From contig DASZBX010000020.1 of NCBI GenBank assembly GCA_035943635.1, positions 1 through 60,984 on the forward strand: DNA of 60,984 nt, written 5' to 3'. Under the pieces are notes generated by a model that was given only the letters and a program-made list of their open reading frames with translations, was not told the DNA's origin and made no database searches. The stretch comes from DASZBX01 sp035943635 (GTDB lineage Bacteria > Actinomycetota > Actinomycetes > Streptomycetales > Catenulisporaceae). The position numbers were made by a program, and so were the translations under genes. Position 1 is the stretch's first letter, and each line of letters opens with the position of its first letter. Positions 6,941 through 16,527 of this stretch are shown here, piece by piece.

Positions 6941-9900
6941 ATGGCTGATGAAGACAAGCTGCGGCAGTACCTGAAGAAGGCCACCGGCGACCTCCAGCAC
7001 ACCGCCCGGAGGCTGCGCGAGGCCGAACTGAAGGATTCCGAGCCCGTCGCGATCGTCGGCATCGGCTGCCGGTTCCCGCCCGGCCTGCGGTCCGCGGACG
7101 AACTGTGGCGGTTCGTGGCGGACGGGGGCGACGGCGTCTCGGCGTTCCCGGCCGACCGCGGCTGGGGCGCCGTGCGCGTGCCCGGCCCCGACCCCTCGGT
7201 CCGGCCGGCGGCCGGCCGCGGCGGCTTCGTGGCCGGAGCGGACCGGTTCGACGCCGGGTTCTTCGGCATCGGCGCGAACGAGGCGCTGGCGATGGATCCG
7301 CAGCAGCGGATGCTGCTGGAGACGGCGTGGGAGGCGGTCGAGCACGCCGGCCTGGATCCGGCCGCGCTGCGCGGCAGCCAGACCGGCGTCTACGCCGGGG
7401 TGTCCTACTGCCACTACGCCGGCGGGCCGCAGTCCGCACGGCCGGCCGGCATCGAGGACCAGTTGATCGTGGGCGGCACGCCGAGCACGAACTCCGGCCG
7501 GGTCGCCTACGTCCTGGGCCTGCACGGGCCCGCCATCAGCATCGACACCGCCTGCTCGTCCTCGCTCGTCGCCATCCACCTGGCCTGCCAGGGACTGCGG
7601 CGCGGGGACTGCGACCTCGCCCTGGCCGGCGGTGCCACGGTCATGGCCACGCCGAACGTCATCCTCGAGTTCGGCCGCCGCGGCGCGCTGGCCGGGGACG
7701 GCCGGTGCAAGCCCTTCGCGGACGCCGCGGACGGCATGGGCTTCGGCGAGGGCGCCGGGCTGCTCGTGCTCGAACGCCTGTCCGTGGCGCTGCGCAACGG
7801 CCGCGAGATCCTCGCGGTGATCCGCGGGTCGGCGGTCAACCAGGACGGCGCGACCAACGGCCTGACCTCGCCGAGCCGCGCGGCGCAGGAGGCGGTGATC
7901 GGCCGGGCGCTGGCGGACGCCGGGCTGACCCCGGACCAGGTGGACGCGGTGGAGGGGCACGGGACCGGCACGGCCCTGGGCGACGCGATCGAGGCCGAGG
8001 CCCTCATCGCCGCCTACGGCCAGGGCCGCTCGCCCGACCGGCCGCTGCGGCTGGGCTCGGTCAAGTCGAACATCGGCCACACCCAGACCGCCTCCGGGGT
8101 GGCGGGCGTGATCAAGACCGTCATGTCCATGCGCGCGGGAATCCACGCCCGCACGCTGCACGTCGACCGGCCGTCGGCCCACGTCGACTGGTCCGCCGGG
8201 ACGGTCGTGCTGACGACCGAGTCGGCTCCGTGGCCGGCCGCGGGACGCCCCCGGCGGGCCGGGGTGTCGGCTTTCGGCATCAGCGGCACCAACGCGCACC
8301 TGATCCTGGAGGAGCCGGCCGCCGCGGACCGCGGTGCGAGCGCGCCGCCGGCCGGATCCGGCGGCGGGCGCGTGCCCTGGGTCCTGTCGGCGAAGACGGA
8401 GCCGGCGCTGCGGGCCATGGCCGTGCGGCTCGGCGAGTTCCTCGCCGCCCGTCCGGCCGCCGCCGCGGACGTCGGGCTCTCCCTGGCCCGGACCAGGGCG
8501 GGGTTCGGGCACCGCGCGGTCAGCCTGGGCGCCGACACCGGCGAGCACCTGGCCGCGCTCGCCGCGCTGGCCCGCGGCGAGGGCGCACCCGGCCTGAGCA
8601 CGGCCACGGCCGCCACCGCGCACACGACCGTGCTGTTCACCGGGGACGAGCCGGGCGCCGACGCCGCGGCCTGGCGCGAGGCCCGATGTCTCCCGGCCTT
8701 CGCCGAGGCGTACGACGAGGTCCACGCCGCCCTGGCCGCCCGGCTCGACCAGCCGCCGACGGCCTACCCGGATGCCGCCGTGTTCGCGCTCCAGGTTGCG
8801 CTTTTCCACGCGGTCCGTGCGTACGGTGTGGCACCGGACGTCGTCGCGGGCTCGGGGATCGGCGAGATCACCGCGGCCTTCGCCGCCGGCGTCCTGTCAC
8901 TGGCCGACGCCGCCGCGATCGCGGCCGCCGCCGCGCTGACCCGGGACGCCGGACGGTCCGGCGCCCGAGACGGGTTGCGGGCCGCCGCCGAGAGTGCCGA
9001 CTACGCGAAGCCCCAGATCACGCTCATCACCTCCGGCGAGCCCGCCGACTCGGAGCACTGGGCGCGGGGCCTGTTCCTGGGCACCGGCGCCGAGGACGTC
9101 CGGGCGCAGGTGCTGGCGCGGGGCGCGGCGAACCGTCTGGAGCTGGATCCCGGGACCGTCACCTGCGCAGACGAGCTGCTGACGCTTCTGGCTGCGGCGT
9201 ACACCGCGGGGACGGAGATGTCCTGGGAGCCGTCCTTCGCCGGCACCGGTGCCCGGCAGGTGACTCTGCCCGGCTATCCGTTCCAGCGCGAGCGGTACTG
9301 GCTCGACCCGGAACCGGCCCGCGACCATGGCGAGTTCCGGACCGACGGGCAGCCCGTCCACCCGCTGCTCGGCGGCGTGATCGACCTGGCCGACCCGGCC
9401 GAACGGCGGTTCGCCCGGACACCGGCGGCGCGGGAGCCCTGGTACGTCGCGCAGTACCGGCTGCGCGGCGCGCCCGCGCTGCCGGCCGGCGCCGTCGCCG
9501 AGTGGGCGCTGGCTGCCGCGCAGTTCGCGGACGGTGATCCGGTCGACGGCGGCGGCGTACGGACCGTCGAGAACCTGGTCTTCGGCGAGCCGGCCACCGT
9601 GCCCGGCCCGCTCGGGCCGGCCCTGCAGACCGCGGCCGAGACCCGCGGGGCGGACCGCCGGATCAGAGGGTTCAGCGCGGGCCCGGCCGGGGCCTGGACC
9701 GAGCGTTTCACCGCCCTGGCCGCCGAGCCGACCGCGCCGGTCCCGCCCCGCACGGACCTCGGGCAGCTGCGCTCGCGGATGGCCGAGCAGGACCCCGGAG
9801 CGCTGTTCGGCTGGCTCGACGACTGCGGGATCGCCTGCGGCCCGGACTTCCGGCAGGCGCTCGGGCGCTGGTGGCGGACCGACGACGAGGCACTGGCCCT

Positions 9901-10633
9901 GATCGAGACGGATCCGGCCGGCGCCGACCACGGCGAGGACGCGGGCGAGGCCGAGGGCAAGGGCGAGGACGACGGGTACCTCCTGCATCCGGTCGTGCTC
10001 GAGGCCTGCTTCCTGGCCGCTTCACCGCTAGTGGCCGGCGACGGCCTGCGGCTGCCGTCGAGCCTGTCCCGGCTGGCCCGGCACCGCGAACCGCCGCGGC
10101 GGGTGTGGTGCCACGCCCGGCGCACCCCGGGCGCGGCGATCGACCTGGACCTCTACGACGACACCGGCGAACCGTTCGCCTCCGTCGCGCAGCTCGTGTT
10201 CCGCGCGGCCGGGCCGGCCGGGCCCGCTGACGCTCCCGGGCAGCCGGAGGCCGACGAGCCGTGGGACGCGGACCGGCTGTGCCGGCTCGCCGTCGAGGAT
10301 CCGCCGGCGGCCCGGCGCGAGCTCGCCGACCTCCTGTTCACCCGGGTCGGCTCCCTGGTCGAAGGGCTCGCCGAGAATCGGCCGGGCCTGCGCGAACACT
10401 TCGGCGCGATGCGCCTGGGCGACCTCGGCCTGGACTCGTTGCGGGCGATGCGGCTGCGCCGGCAGCTGCGCGCCGGACTGCACGTGGACGTCCCGCCGCA
10501 GCGCCTGCTCGGCGACGGCACCGCGGCCGACATCGTCGACCTGGTCTGCCGGTCCCTGGCCGCCCGAAGCCTCGTCGCGACCGGCGACGAGCCGGCCGGC
10601 GACGCCGGACCGGCCGAAGAACTCATCCTGTAA
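6941..10633 (+). CDS. Type I PKS module: KS, degenerate AT, degenerate DH-fold, ACP
   Basis: A 1230-residue PKS. An N-terminal docking-type helix is followed by an intact KS (Cys205, His340, His380). A shortened AT region follows in which GHSxGE reads G637-S-G-I-G-E642, so the catalytic Ser is lost and much of the domain is missing. A double-hotdog region follows; its His is replaced by Tyr839 and its Asp by Glu1021, so dehydration is not expected, in line with the absence of a KR. The ACP is intact (Ser1166 in LGLDSL). An extender unit, if used, must come from a trans AT, and none is in the window. The ATG at 6941 suits AAGGGG better than the GTG at 6932. The NRPS starts 22 nt downstream. 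Confidence 0.9.
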   Translation: MADEDKLRQYLKKATGDLQHTARRLREAELKDSEPVAIVGIGCRFPPGLRSADELWRFVADGGDGVSAFPADRGWGAVRVPGPDPSVRPAAGRGGFVAGADRFDAGFFGIGANEALAMDPQQRMLLETAWEAVEHAGLDPAALRGSQTGVYAGVSYCHYAGGPQSARPAGIEDQLIVGGTPSTNSGRVAYVLGLHGPAISIDTACSSSLVAIHLACQGLRRGDCDLALAGGATVMATPNVILEFGRRGALAGDGRCKPFADAADGMGFGEGAGLLVLERLSVALRNGREILAVIRGSAVNQDGATNGLTSPSRAAQEAVIGRALADAGLTPDQVDAVEGHGTGTALGDAIEAEALIAAYGQGRSPDRPLRLGSVKSNIGHTQTASGVAGVIKTVMSMRAGIHARTLHVDRPSAHVDWSAGTVVLTTESAPWPAAGRPRRAGVSAFGISGTNAHLILEEPAAADRGASAPPAGSGGGRVPWVLSAKTEPALRAMAVRLGEFLAARPAAAADVGLSLARTRAGFGHRAVSLGADTGEHLAALAALARGEGAPGLSTATAATAHTTVLFTGDEPGADAAAWREARCLPAFAEAYDEVHAALAARLDQPPTAYPDAAVFALQVALFHAVRAYGVAPDVVAGSGIGEITAAFAAGVLSLADAAAIAAAAALTRDAGRSGARDGLRAAAESADYAKPQITLITSGEPADSEHWARGLFLGTGAEDVRAQVLARGAANRLELDPGTVTCADELLTLLAAAYTAGTEMSWEPSFAGTGARQVTLPGYPFQRERYWLDPEPARDHGEFRTDGQPVHPLLGGVIDLADPAERRFARTPAAREPWYVAQYRLRGAPALPAGAVAEWALAAAQFADGDPVDGGGVRTVENLVFGEPATVPGPLGPALQTAAETRGADRRIRGFSAGPAGAWTERFTALAAEPTAPVPPRTDLGQLRSRMAEQDPGALFGWLDDCGIACGPDFRQALGRWWRTDDEALALIETDPAGADHGEDAGEAEGKGEDDGYLLHPVVLEACFLAASPLVAGDGLRLPSSLSRLARHREPPRRVWCHARRTPGAAIDLDLYDDTGEPFASVAQLVFRAAGPAGPADAPGQPEADEPWDADRLCRLAVEDPPAARRELADLLFTRVGSLVEGLAENRPGLREHFGAMRLGDLGLDSLRAMRLRRQLRAGLHVDVPPQRLLGDGTAADIVDLVCRSLAARSLVATGDEPAGDAGPAEELIL

Positions 10634-10654
10634 CCCGCCCGGAAGGCAGGCACG

Positions 10655-13600
10655 ATGACCACGGATCTCTTCGCCGAACTCTACCGCCGGGGGGTCAGAC
10701 TGCGGTCGGCCGACGGCCGGCTGCACGTGACCGCCCCGCCCGGCGCCCTGACCGCCGACCTGCGCGAGGAGATGGCCCTGCGCCGGGACGAGCTGATCGA
10801 GGCCCTCGATCGCTCGCAGGACGCCCCGGAGCCGGCCGGCCTCGTCGCGCAGCCGGCGCAGCGGCACGAGCCGTTCCCGCTGACCGACATCCAGCAGGCG
10901 TACTGGGTGGGCCGGACGCCGTCGGTGGAACTCGGCGGGAACGCGGCGCACGGCTACATCGAGTACGACGCCGCGGATCTCGACGTCCCCCGGCTCGGCC
11001 GGGCCCTGGACAAGCTGATCCGGCGCCACGACATGCTCCGGGCCGCCGTCCGGCCCGGCGGGCTCCAGCAGGTCGAGCCCGAGGCGGCGCCGTACCAGAT
11101 CCGGGTCGCCGACCTGTCCGGGCTGGACGAGGCGGCCCGGGAGGCCGGGATCGCCCGGGTCCGGGCCGAGCTGGCCGACCAGATCCTGCCCGCCGACCGG
11201 TCGCCGTTGTTCGAGGTCCGCGCCACCAAGCTGGGCGGCGGGCGCTGGCGCCTGCACCTGAGCGTGGACATGCTGATCATGGACGGGTTCAGCATCGGGA
11301 TCTTCCAGCGCGACTTGTTCCGCTTCTACAGCCGGCCGCAGGACGAGCCCGAGCCCGTCCCGGTCACCTTCCGCGACTACGTGCTGGCCGAGCAGCACAG
11401 CCGCCGCCCGGGCGAGCCGGGGTTCGACGAGGACCGGCGCTACTGGCTCGACCGGCTCGACCGGCTGCCGCCCGCCCCCGAACTGCCGCTGGCCGCCCAG
11501 CCCGGGCAGCCGGCCCGGCCGGTGTTCACCCGCCGGCACACCCGGCTCTCACGCGAGCAGTGGTCCGCGGTCCGGGATACCGCCCGCCGGCGCGGCCTGA
11601 CCCCGTCCGCCGCCCTGGTCGCGGCCTACGCGGACGTGCTGCGGCGCTGGTCGAAGCGGCCGGACCTGACCCTGAACCTGACCCTGTTCGACCGGGCCCC
11701 GGTGCACCCGCGGATCGGCGAGGTGATCGGCGACTTCACCTCGGTGGTCCTGCTCGAGTCGCGGCCCGAGCCGGACGAGTCCTTCGCCGGCCGTGCCAAG
11801 CGCCTGCACCAGCAGCTGATGGAGGACCTCGGGCACAGTTCCTTCTCCGGGATCCGGGTGCTGCGCGAACGGGCCCGGCGGTTCGGCGGCCGGCCGGGCG
11901 CGGGGATGCCGGTGGTGTTCACCAGCATGATCGGCTTCGACTCCGGCGCGAGCCTGGCCGAGTCGGCCCGGATGTTCGGCGAGGTGGTGTACGGCGCGAG
12001 CCAGACGCCGCAGGTGTGGCTGGACTACCAGGTGCTCGAGGACCAGGGCGAGCTGCTGGTCAACTGGGACTCCGTCGACGGGCTGTTCCCGCCCGGCCTG
12101 ATGGACGCGATGTTCGAGGCCCACCGCGCGTGCCTGGAACGCCTCGGCGCGGACGAGGCCGCGTGGGACGAGCCGGAACTCGTCGCGCTCCCGGCCACGC
12201 AGGCCGAGGAACGCCGGCAGGCCAACCGGACCGAGGCGCCCATCGCGCCGCGCACGCTCTGCGCCCTGGTCGAGGAGCAGGCCGAACGCACCCCGGACGC
12301 CACCGCCGTGATCTGCGCCGACGGCGAGCACACCTACCGCGGCCTGGTCGCCGACGCCCACCGGCTGGCCCACGTCCTGCAGGCGGCCGGCGCGGCCCGG
12401 GACACCCTGGTCGGCGTCGTCGCCGACAAGGGGTACGAGCAGGTGGCGGCGGCCCTGGGCGTCACCCGGTCCGGGGCCGGGTACCTGCCGATCGAGACGC
12501 GCTGGCCGGCCGCCCGGCGCGAGCAGCTGCTGCGGCAGGGCGAGGTGCGGGTGGTGGTCACCACGGCCCGGCTGCGCGACGAGCTGTCCTGGCCGGACGA
12601 CGTCCGGCTGGTGACCCTGGCCGACGCCGAGGTCGCGGCCGCGCCGGCCGGCCCGCCGCCGACCGGTCCGGGCCCGGACGACCTGGCGTACGTGATCTTC
12701 ACCTCCGGGTCGACCGGCACGCCGAAGGGCGTGATGATCGACCACCGGGCCGCGGCCAACACCGTGCAGGACCTCAACGACCGCTACCGGGTCACCCCGC
12801 AGGACCGGGTGCTGGCCCTGTCCGCGCTCAGCTTCGACCTGTCCGTGTACGACCTCTTCGGCCTGCTGGCCGCCGGCGGCGCGCTCGTCATGCCGGAGCC
12901 GGGCCGGGCGCAGGAGCCGCGGCACTGGACCGACCTGGTGCAGCGGCACCGGGTGACGCTGTGGAACTCCGTGCCCGCCCTCATGCAGGCGTGGGTCGAC
13001 ACGCTCGACCCGGCCGCTCCCCCGCCCGGGCACGCGCTGCGCCTGGTGATGATGAGCGGGGACTGGATCCCCGTGGCGCTGCCGGACCGGATCCGCGCGG
13101 TCTTCCCCGGGGTCGAGGTGATGAGCCTCGGCGGCGCGACCGAGGCGTCGATCTGGTCGATCCACTACCCGATCGGCACGGTGCCCCCGGAGTGGTCGCG
13201 GATCCCGTACGGCAAGCCGCTGGCCAACCAGACGATGCACGTGTACGACCAGTGGCTCGAACCGAGCCCGGTCTGGGCCACCGGTGAGATCTACATCGGC
13301 GGCGTCGGCGTGGCCCGGGGCTACTGGGCGGATCCGGTGCGCACGGCCGAGCGGTTCGTCGTGCACCCGCGGACCAAGGCCCGGCTGTACCGGACCGGGG
13401 ACCTCGGCCGCTATCTGCCCGGCGGCGACATCGAGTTCCTGGGCCGCGAGGACTCGCAGGTCAAGGTCAACGGCTACCGGATCGAACTCGGCGAGATCGC
13501 GGCCCCGCTGCGGCGGCGCCCGGGCGTGCACGACGCGCTGGTCGCCGTGGACGCCAATCCCCGGACCGGCCGCCGGCAGCTGGTCGCCTACCTGGTGCCC

Positions 13601-14044
13601 GGGCCGGGCGAGGCCGCCGCCGCGGGGCGCCCGCATCCGGACGCCGACGCGATGCGGGCCGAGCTCGAACAGCTCCTGCCGGAATACATGGTCCCGCGCC
13701 ACTACCTCGTCATCGCGAAGGTGCCGCTGAGCGCGAACGGGAAGGTCGACGTCTCGGCCCTGCCCGCCCCGAGGGACCTGCAGGCCCCGGTCCGGCCGGC
13801 CGCCGCGCAGGACGAGCTGGAGCGCACGCTGCTGCGGTTCTGGCAGGAGGTCCTGGAACGCGACGACTTCGGGGTGCAGGAGAACTTCTTCGAACTCGGC
13901 GGGGACTCCCTGCACGCGATCAGCCTGCTGGACCGGATGAGGGAGCAGTTCGGTACGACCGAGAGCCAGGACGACGGCCTGCACCGGCTGTTCGACAACC
14001 CCACGGTCGCCCGGCTGGCCGCCGTGCTGCGGGACCAACCATGA
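10655..14044 (+). CDS. NRPS module: docking-Cy-A(Cys)-PCP
   Basis: A 1129-residue NRPS. It starts with a TubC-type docking domain (about 3-50), then a heterocyclisation domain with the diagnostic D205-x4-D210-x2-S213 motif, then an adenylation domain (P-loop near 683-692, Asp728 opening the pocket). Read by eye, the specificity code is D-L-Y-N-M-S-L-I-W-K, the standard cysteine code. The PCP has Ser1085 in LGGDSL. Cy domains condense and cyclise Cys to a thiazoline, so the upstream acyl chain should end up on a thiazoline carboxyl thioester. There is no thioesterase, reductase or oxidase domain, so release and any oxidation to thiazole need other proteins. A GGAAGG site precedes the ATG. Confidence 0.93.
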   Translation: MTTDLFAELYRRGVRLRSADGRLHVTAPPGALTADLREEMALRRDELIEALDRSQDAPEPAGLVAQPAQRHEPFPLTDIQQAYWVGRTPSVELGGNAAHGYIEYDAADLDVPRLGRALDKLIRRHDMLRAAVRPGGLQQVEPEAAPYQIRVADLSGLDEAAREAGIARVRAELADQILPADRSPLFEVRATKLGGGRWRLHLSVDMLIMDGFSIGIFQRDLFRFYSRPQDEPEPVPVTFRDYVLAEQHSRRPGEPGFDEDRRYWLDRLDRLPPAPELPLAAQPGQPARPVFTRRHTRLSREQWSAVRDTARRRGLTPSAALVAAYADVLRRWSKRPDLTLNLTLFDRAPVHPRIGEVIGDFTSVVLLESRPEPDESFAGRAKRLHQQLMEDLGHSSFSGIRVLRERARRFGGRPGAGMPVVFTSMIGFDSGASLAESARMFGEVVYGASQTPQVWLDYQVLEDQGELLVNWDSVDGLFPPGLMDAMFEAHRACLERLGADEAAWDEPELVALPATQAEERRQANRTEAPIAPRTLCALVEEQAERTPDATAVICADGEHTYRGLVADAHRLAHVLQAAGAARDTLVGVVADKGYEQVAAALGVTRSGAGYLPIETRWPAARREQLLRQGEVRVVVTTARLRDELSWPDDVRLVTLADAEVAAAPAGPPPTGPGPDDLAYVIFTSGSTGTPKGVMIDHRAAANTVQDLNDRYRVTPQDRVLALSALSFDLSVYDLFGLLAAGGALVMPEPGRAQEPRHWTDLVQRHRVTLWNSVPALMQAWVDTLDPAAPPPGHALRLVMMSGDWIPVALPDRIRAVFPGVEVMSLGGATEASIWSIHYPIGTVPPEWSRIPYGKPLANQTMHVYDQWLEPSPVWATGEIYIGGVGVARGYWADPVRTAERFVVHPRTKARLYRTGDLGRYLPGGDIEFLGREDSQVKVNGYRIELGEIAAPLRRRPGVHDALVAVDANPRTGRRQLVAYLVPGPGEAAAAGRPHPDADAMRAELEQLLPEYMVPRHYLVIAKVPLSANGKVDVSALPAPRDLQAPVRPAAAQDELERTLLRFWQEVLERDDFGVQENFFELGGDSLHAISLLDRMREQFGTTESQDDGLHRLFDNPTVARLAAVLRDQP

Positions 14045-14159
14045 CCGGGCACCCGGCGGCCGGCCCCGCGCGGCCGCGGGCCGGACCGCGCGCTGGTGGG
14101 AGCCCGCGCAGCGAGATAAGCAGGCGTGTCGGGACGGTCACCTCGCGTAGCATTCAAGC

Positions 14160-15068
14160 ATGCGACCAGGTCCGGACGAACCCGACGAGGCGCCCCGGTG
14201 GGACGTCGCGCGCCCGCGCCGCCCCGGCCTGGTGGCCGGCGTGAGCATGGCCGGGTTCCGCGGCCTCGGCGCGGACCGGGTCGACCTGCGGGTGATCCCG
14301 CATCCCGCGGTGATGCTGGCGCTGCAGTTCGGTCCCGGCTCCCCGGTCGTGGACGACGGCGCCGGGCGCCGGCACCGCGGCGGTTTCGCCGCGGGGCTCG
14401 GCGCCGGCAGCCGCGGCGCGGTCCGGCTGCGCGGGGAGCGGGTCGAGGGCGTGCAGGTGCGCCTGTCCCCGCTGGTCGCCCGCGCCGCGCTGGGCGTCGC
14501 CCCGGCGGAGCTGGACGGCGCCGTGGCCGGCCTCGACGACCTGTGGGGCCGGGAGGCGCAGCGGGTCCGGGAGCAGCTGGAGGACGCGGTCTGCTGGGAG
14601 CGCCGGTTCGAGGTGGCGTGGGCCCTGCTGGCCCGCCGGATCGCGGCCGGGCCGCGGGTGGACCCGGAGGTGGCCTGGGCCTGGCACCGGATCGCGGCCA
14701 GCCGCGGCCTGGCCAGGGTCGAGGGGCTGGCGGCCGAGGTCGGGTGGAGCCGCAAGCGGCTGTGGTCCCGGTTCCAGGCGCAGACCGGCCTGCCGCCCAA
14801 GCAGGCCGCGAAGCTGGTCCGCTTCGACCACGCGGTGCACCGTCTGGCCGCGGGCGAGGGCGCGGCCGGGGTCGCGGCGCGCGGCGGCTACGCCGACCAG
14901 TCCCATCTGCACCGCGACGTCGTGGCGCTGACCGGGTTGACCCCGGCGACGGTGGCCGGCGAGCCGTGGCTGGCGGTGGACGCGGTCGCCTGGGGGGCGC
15001 CCGCGGGACGGCCCGCCGAGGCCGGCCGGGCGGTCGGCCGAGCCCGGGCATTGAAACAAGAGTGCTGA
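14160..15068 (+). CDS. AraC-family transcriptional regulator
   Basis: A 302-residue regulator. The C-terminal third carries two helix-turn-helix units of the AraC type (SRKRLWSRF in the first, GYADQSHLHRD in the second). The N-terminal part is a short effector domain without recognisable ligand residues. It lies 115 nt after the NRPS stop on the same strand, so it may be co-transcribed with the assembly-line genes or have its own promoter. Control of this cluster is the natural guess but is unproven. The ATG at 14160 gives a complete domain; the C-terminal tail after the HTH is Ala/Gly-rich and probably disordered. Confidence 0.85.
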   Translation: MRPGPDEPDEAPRWDVARPRRPGLVAGVSMAGFRGLGADRVDLRVIPHPAVMLALQFGPGSPVVDDGAGRRHRGGFAAGLGAGSRGAVRLRGERVEGVQVRLSPLVARAALGVAPAELDGAVAGLDDLWGREAQRVREQLEDAVCWERRFEVAWALLARRIAAGPRVDPEVAWAWHRIAASRGLARVEGLAAEVGWSRKRLWSRFQAQTGLPPKQAAKLVRFDHAVHRLAAGEGAAGVAARGGYADQSHLHRDVVALTGLTPATVAGEPWLAVDAVAWGAPAGRPAEAGRAVGRARALKQEC

Positions 15069-15723
15069 TACAGTGGCCGACGACTCGGACCAGATTATAT
15101 GTGCACAGATAAAGTTCCGGGCGCGCCGCCGGAATTCGTCTCATGCCGTCTGACCTGGCCATTAAGCATTCATTCAGGCCTTCTGGATCTTCAATTCTGC
15201 TTTGACACTCTGACAGACTTAGGCCTTGACCTACGAGTTCTGAACTGGTTATCATGACTACGTATTCGTAGTAAAACGGGAGCTGGGCGGTGACTGACCG
15301 CTGGTCGGTCGCCGTCGTACAAGACCAGTACGGGTGTGGGCAACCCGCCCTTCGGGGTGCCCACGAGTCATCGTGATCACAGCCGTGTCGCAGGCGGCCG
15401 GTCGCGGTTTCCAGCTGGGCTGAACAGCAGCGAATCCGGTGCCGTCAAGACGACAGCGCGACTTCTGTGGCTGGAGGGGCAATGTGAGGCGGGTCGACGA
15501 CGATCACGGGCCGGCCGGGCGAGCACGCCGGCCCCCGCCGCACCCGGCCGGGCGGCCGCCGCCCGCCGCGCCGCCCTGCCGCGGGGCCGGGTGAGCCGGA
15601 TCCGGCCCGTCCGGGCCGCGATCCCCGCCGGGCCGTGCGCCTGACCGGCCATCCGGGCCGCGACACACCGGACCAGACCTGTCCTCGACCACTTGTGAGC
15701 CGCGATTCATTCCAGGGGAACAC
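15069..15723. promoter_or_regulatory. 655-nt gap with inverted repeat and hairpin
   Basis: No convincing gene is seen. The first 200 nt are A+T-rich for this genome, typical of a promoter region. A perfect 6-4-6 inverted repeat, ACTACG-TATT-CGTAGT, lies at 15257-15272. A 12-bp hairpin with one mismatch (15336-15347 with 15353-15364, 5-nt loop) could terminate the AraC transcript or act in the leader of the next gene. The last 200 nt are plain GC-rich sequence. Confidence 0.45.
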
Positions 15724-16329
15724 ATGGGAATCCACGTGATGATATCCGACGACCTGCTGCTCTCCCGCAGCGCGCTCGCCGCGCTGATCGAGAAGCGCGA
15801 GGAGATCCGCGTCGTCGGGGCCGTCGGCGGCGACGCGGACGCGCTGGAGTTCGCCGAGATCCACCGCCCGGACATCGCCATCATCAGCTTCGACGGCGTG
15901 GACAGCGGCGCGATCACCGTCGCCGAGAAGATCGCGAGCCTGCCGCACTGCCGGACCCTGGTCCTGGCCGAGCGCTTCACCCGGTCGATCGTGCGCCAGA
16001 CCTTCTCCGGCGGGATCGACGGCATGCTCCAGCGCAGCGTGCCGCCGGACCGGTTCTTCGACGCGCTGCACCGGGTGCACCAGGGCGAGCGGGTCTTCGA
16101 CGCGGACCTGACGGTGGCGGCCCTGGCCAACGCCGGCTGCCCGCTGACCGTGCGCCAGCTCTCGGTGCTCGAACGCCTGTCCTACGGGGACACGACGGTC
16201 GAGATCGCGCAGCGGCTGCACCTGTCCGAGGGGACCGTTCGCAACTACCTCTCGGCCCTGGTGGTCAAGCTCGGTGCGCGCAACCGCATCGACGCGCTGC
16301 GGATCGCCCGAGATGCCCGCTGGTTCTGA
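15724..16329 (+). CDS. NarL/FixJ-type response regulator, atypical receiver
   Basis: A 201-residue protein with an N-terminal receiver-like domain and a C-terminal LuxR-type HTH (LTVRQLSVLERLSYGDTTVE followed by a helix with SEGTVRNYLS). The receiver keeps the acidic pair D9-D10 but has Ser55 where NarL relatives have the phosphorylated Asp, and the conserved Lys near the GYLLK position is also absent. It probably works without phosphorylation, for example by binding a small molecule. No histidine kinase gene is nearby, which agrees with this. It probably controls genes in this cluster together with the adjacent LAL protein. Confidence 0.85.
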   Translation: MGIHVMISDDLLLSRSALAALIEKREEIRVVGAVGGDADALEFAEIHRPDIAIISFDGVDSGAITVAEKIASLPHCRTLVLAERFTRSIVRQTFSGGIDGMLQRSVPPDRFFDALHRVHQGERVFDADLTVAALANAGCPLTVRQLSVLERLSYGDTTVEIAQRLHLSEGTVRNYLSALVVKLGARNRIDALRIARDARWF

Positions 16330-16527
16330 CCGGACGGACCTCCCGCCCGGTCCCGGCTCCGGCAGACCCCGGAGCGCACCGACCACCGACGCGGACCGGG
16401 CCCCGGCATCCGCCGAGCACCGGCACGCGAGACGAAAGGGCCCCGATCTGGCCGCACCCCGACGATCGCGCGCATTCATCGAGTGTTGATACACCCCTGC
16501 CCCTGTGATGCGAGATGGCGAGAACTG

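Noticed and set aside
10261..13287. 1008-codon frame inside the PKS-NRPS region
   Set aside because: It is a +1 shadow of the two megasynthase genes with low-complexity composition and no domains.
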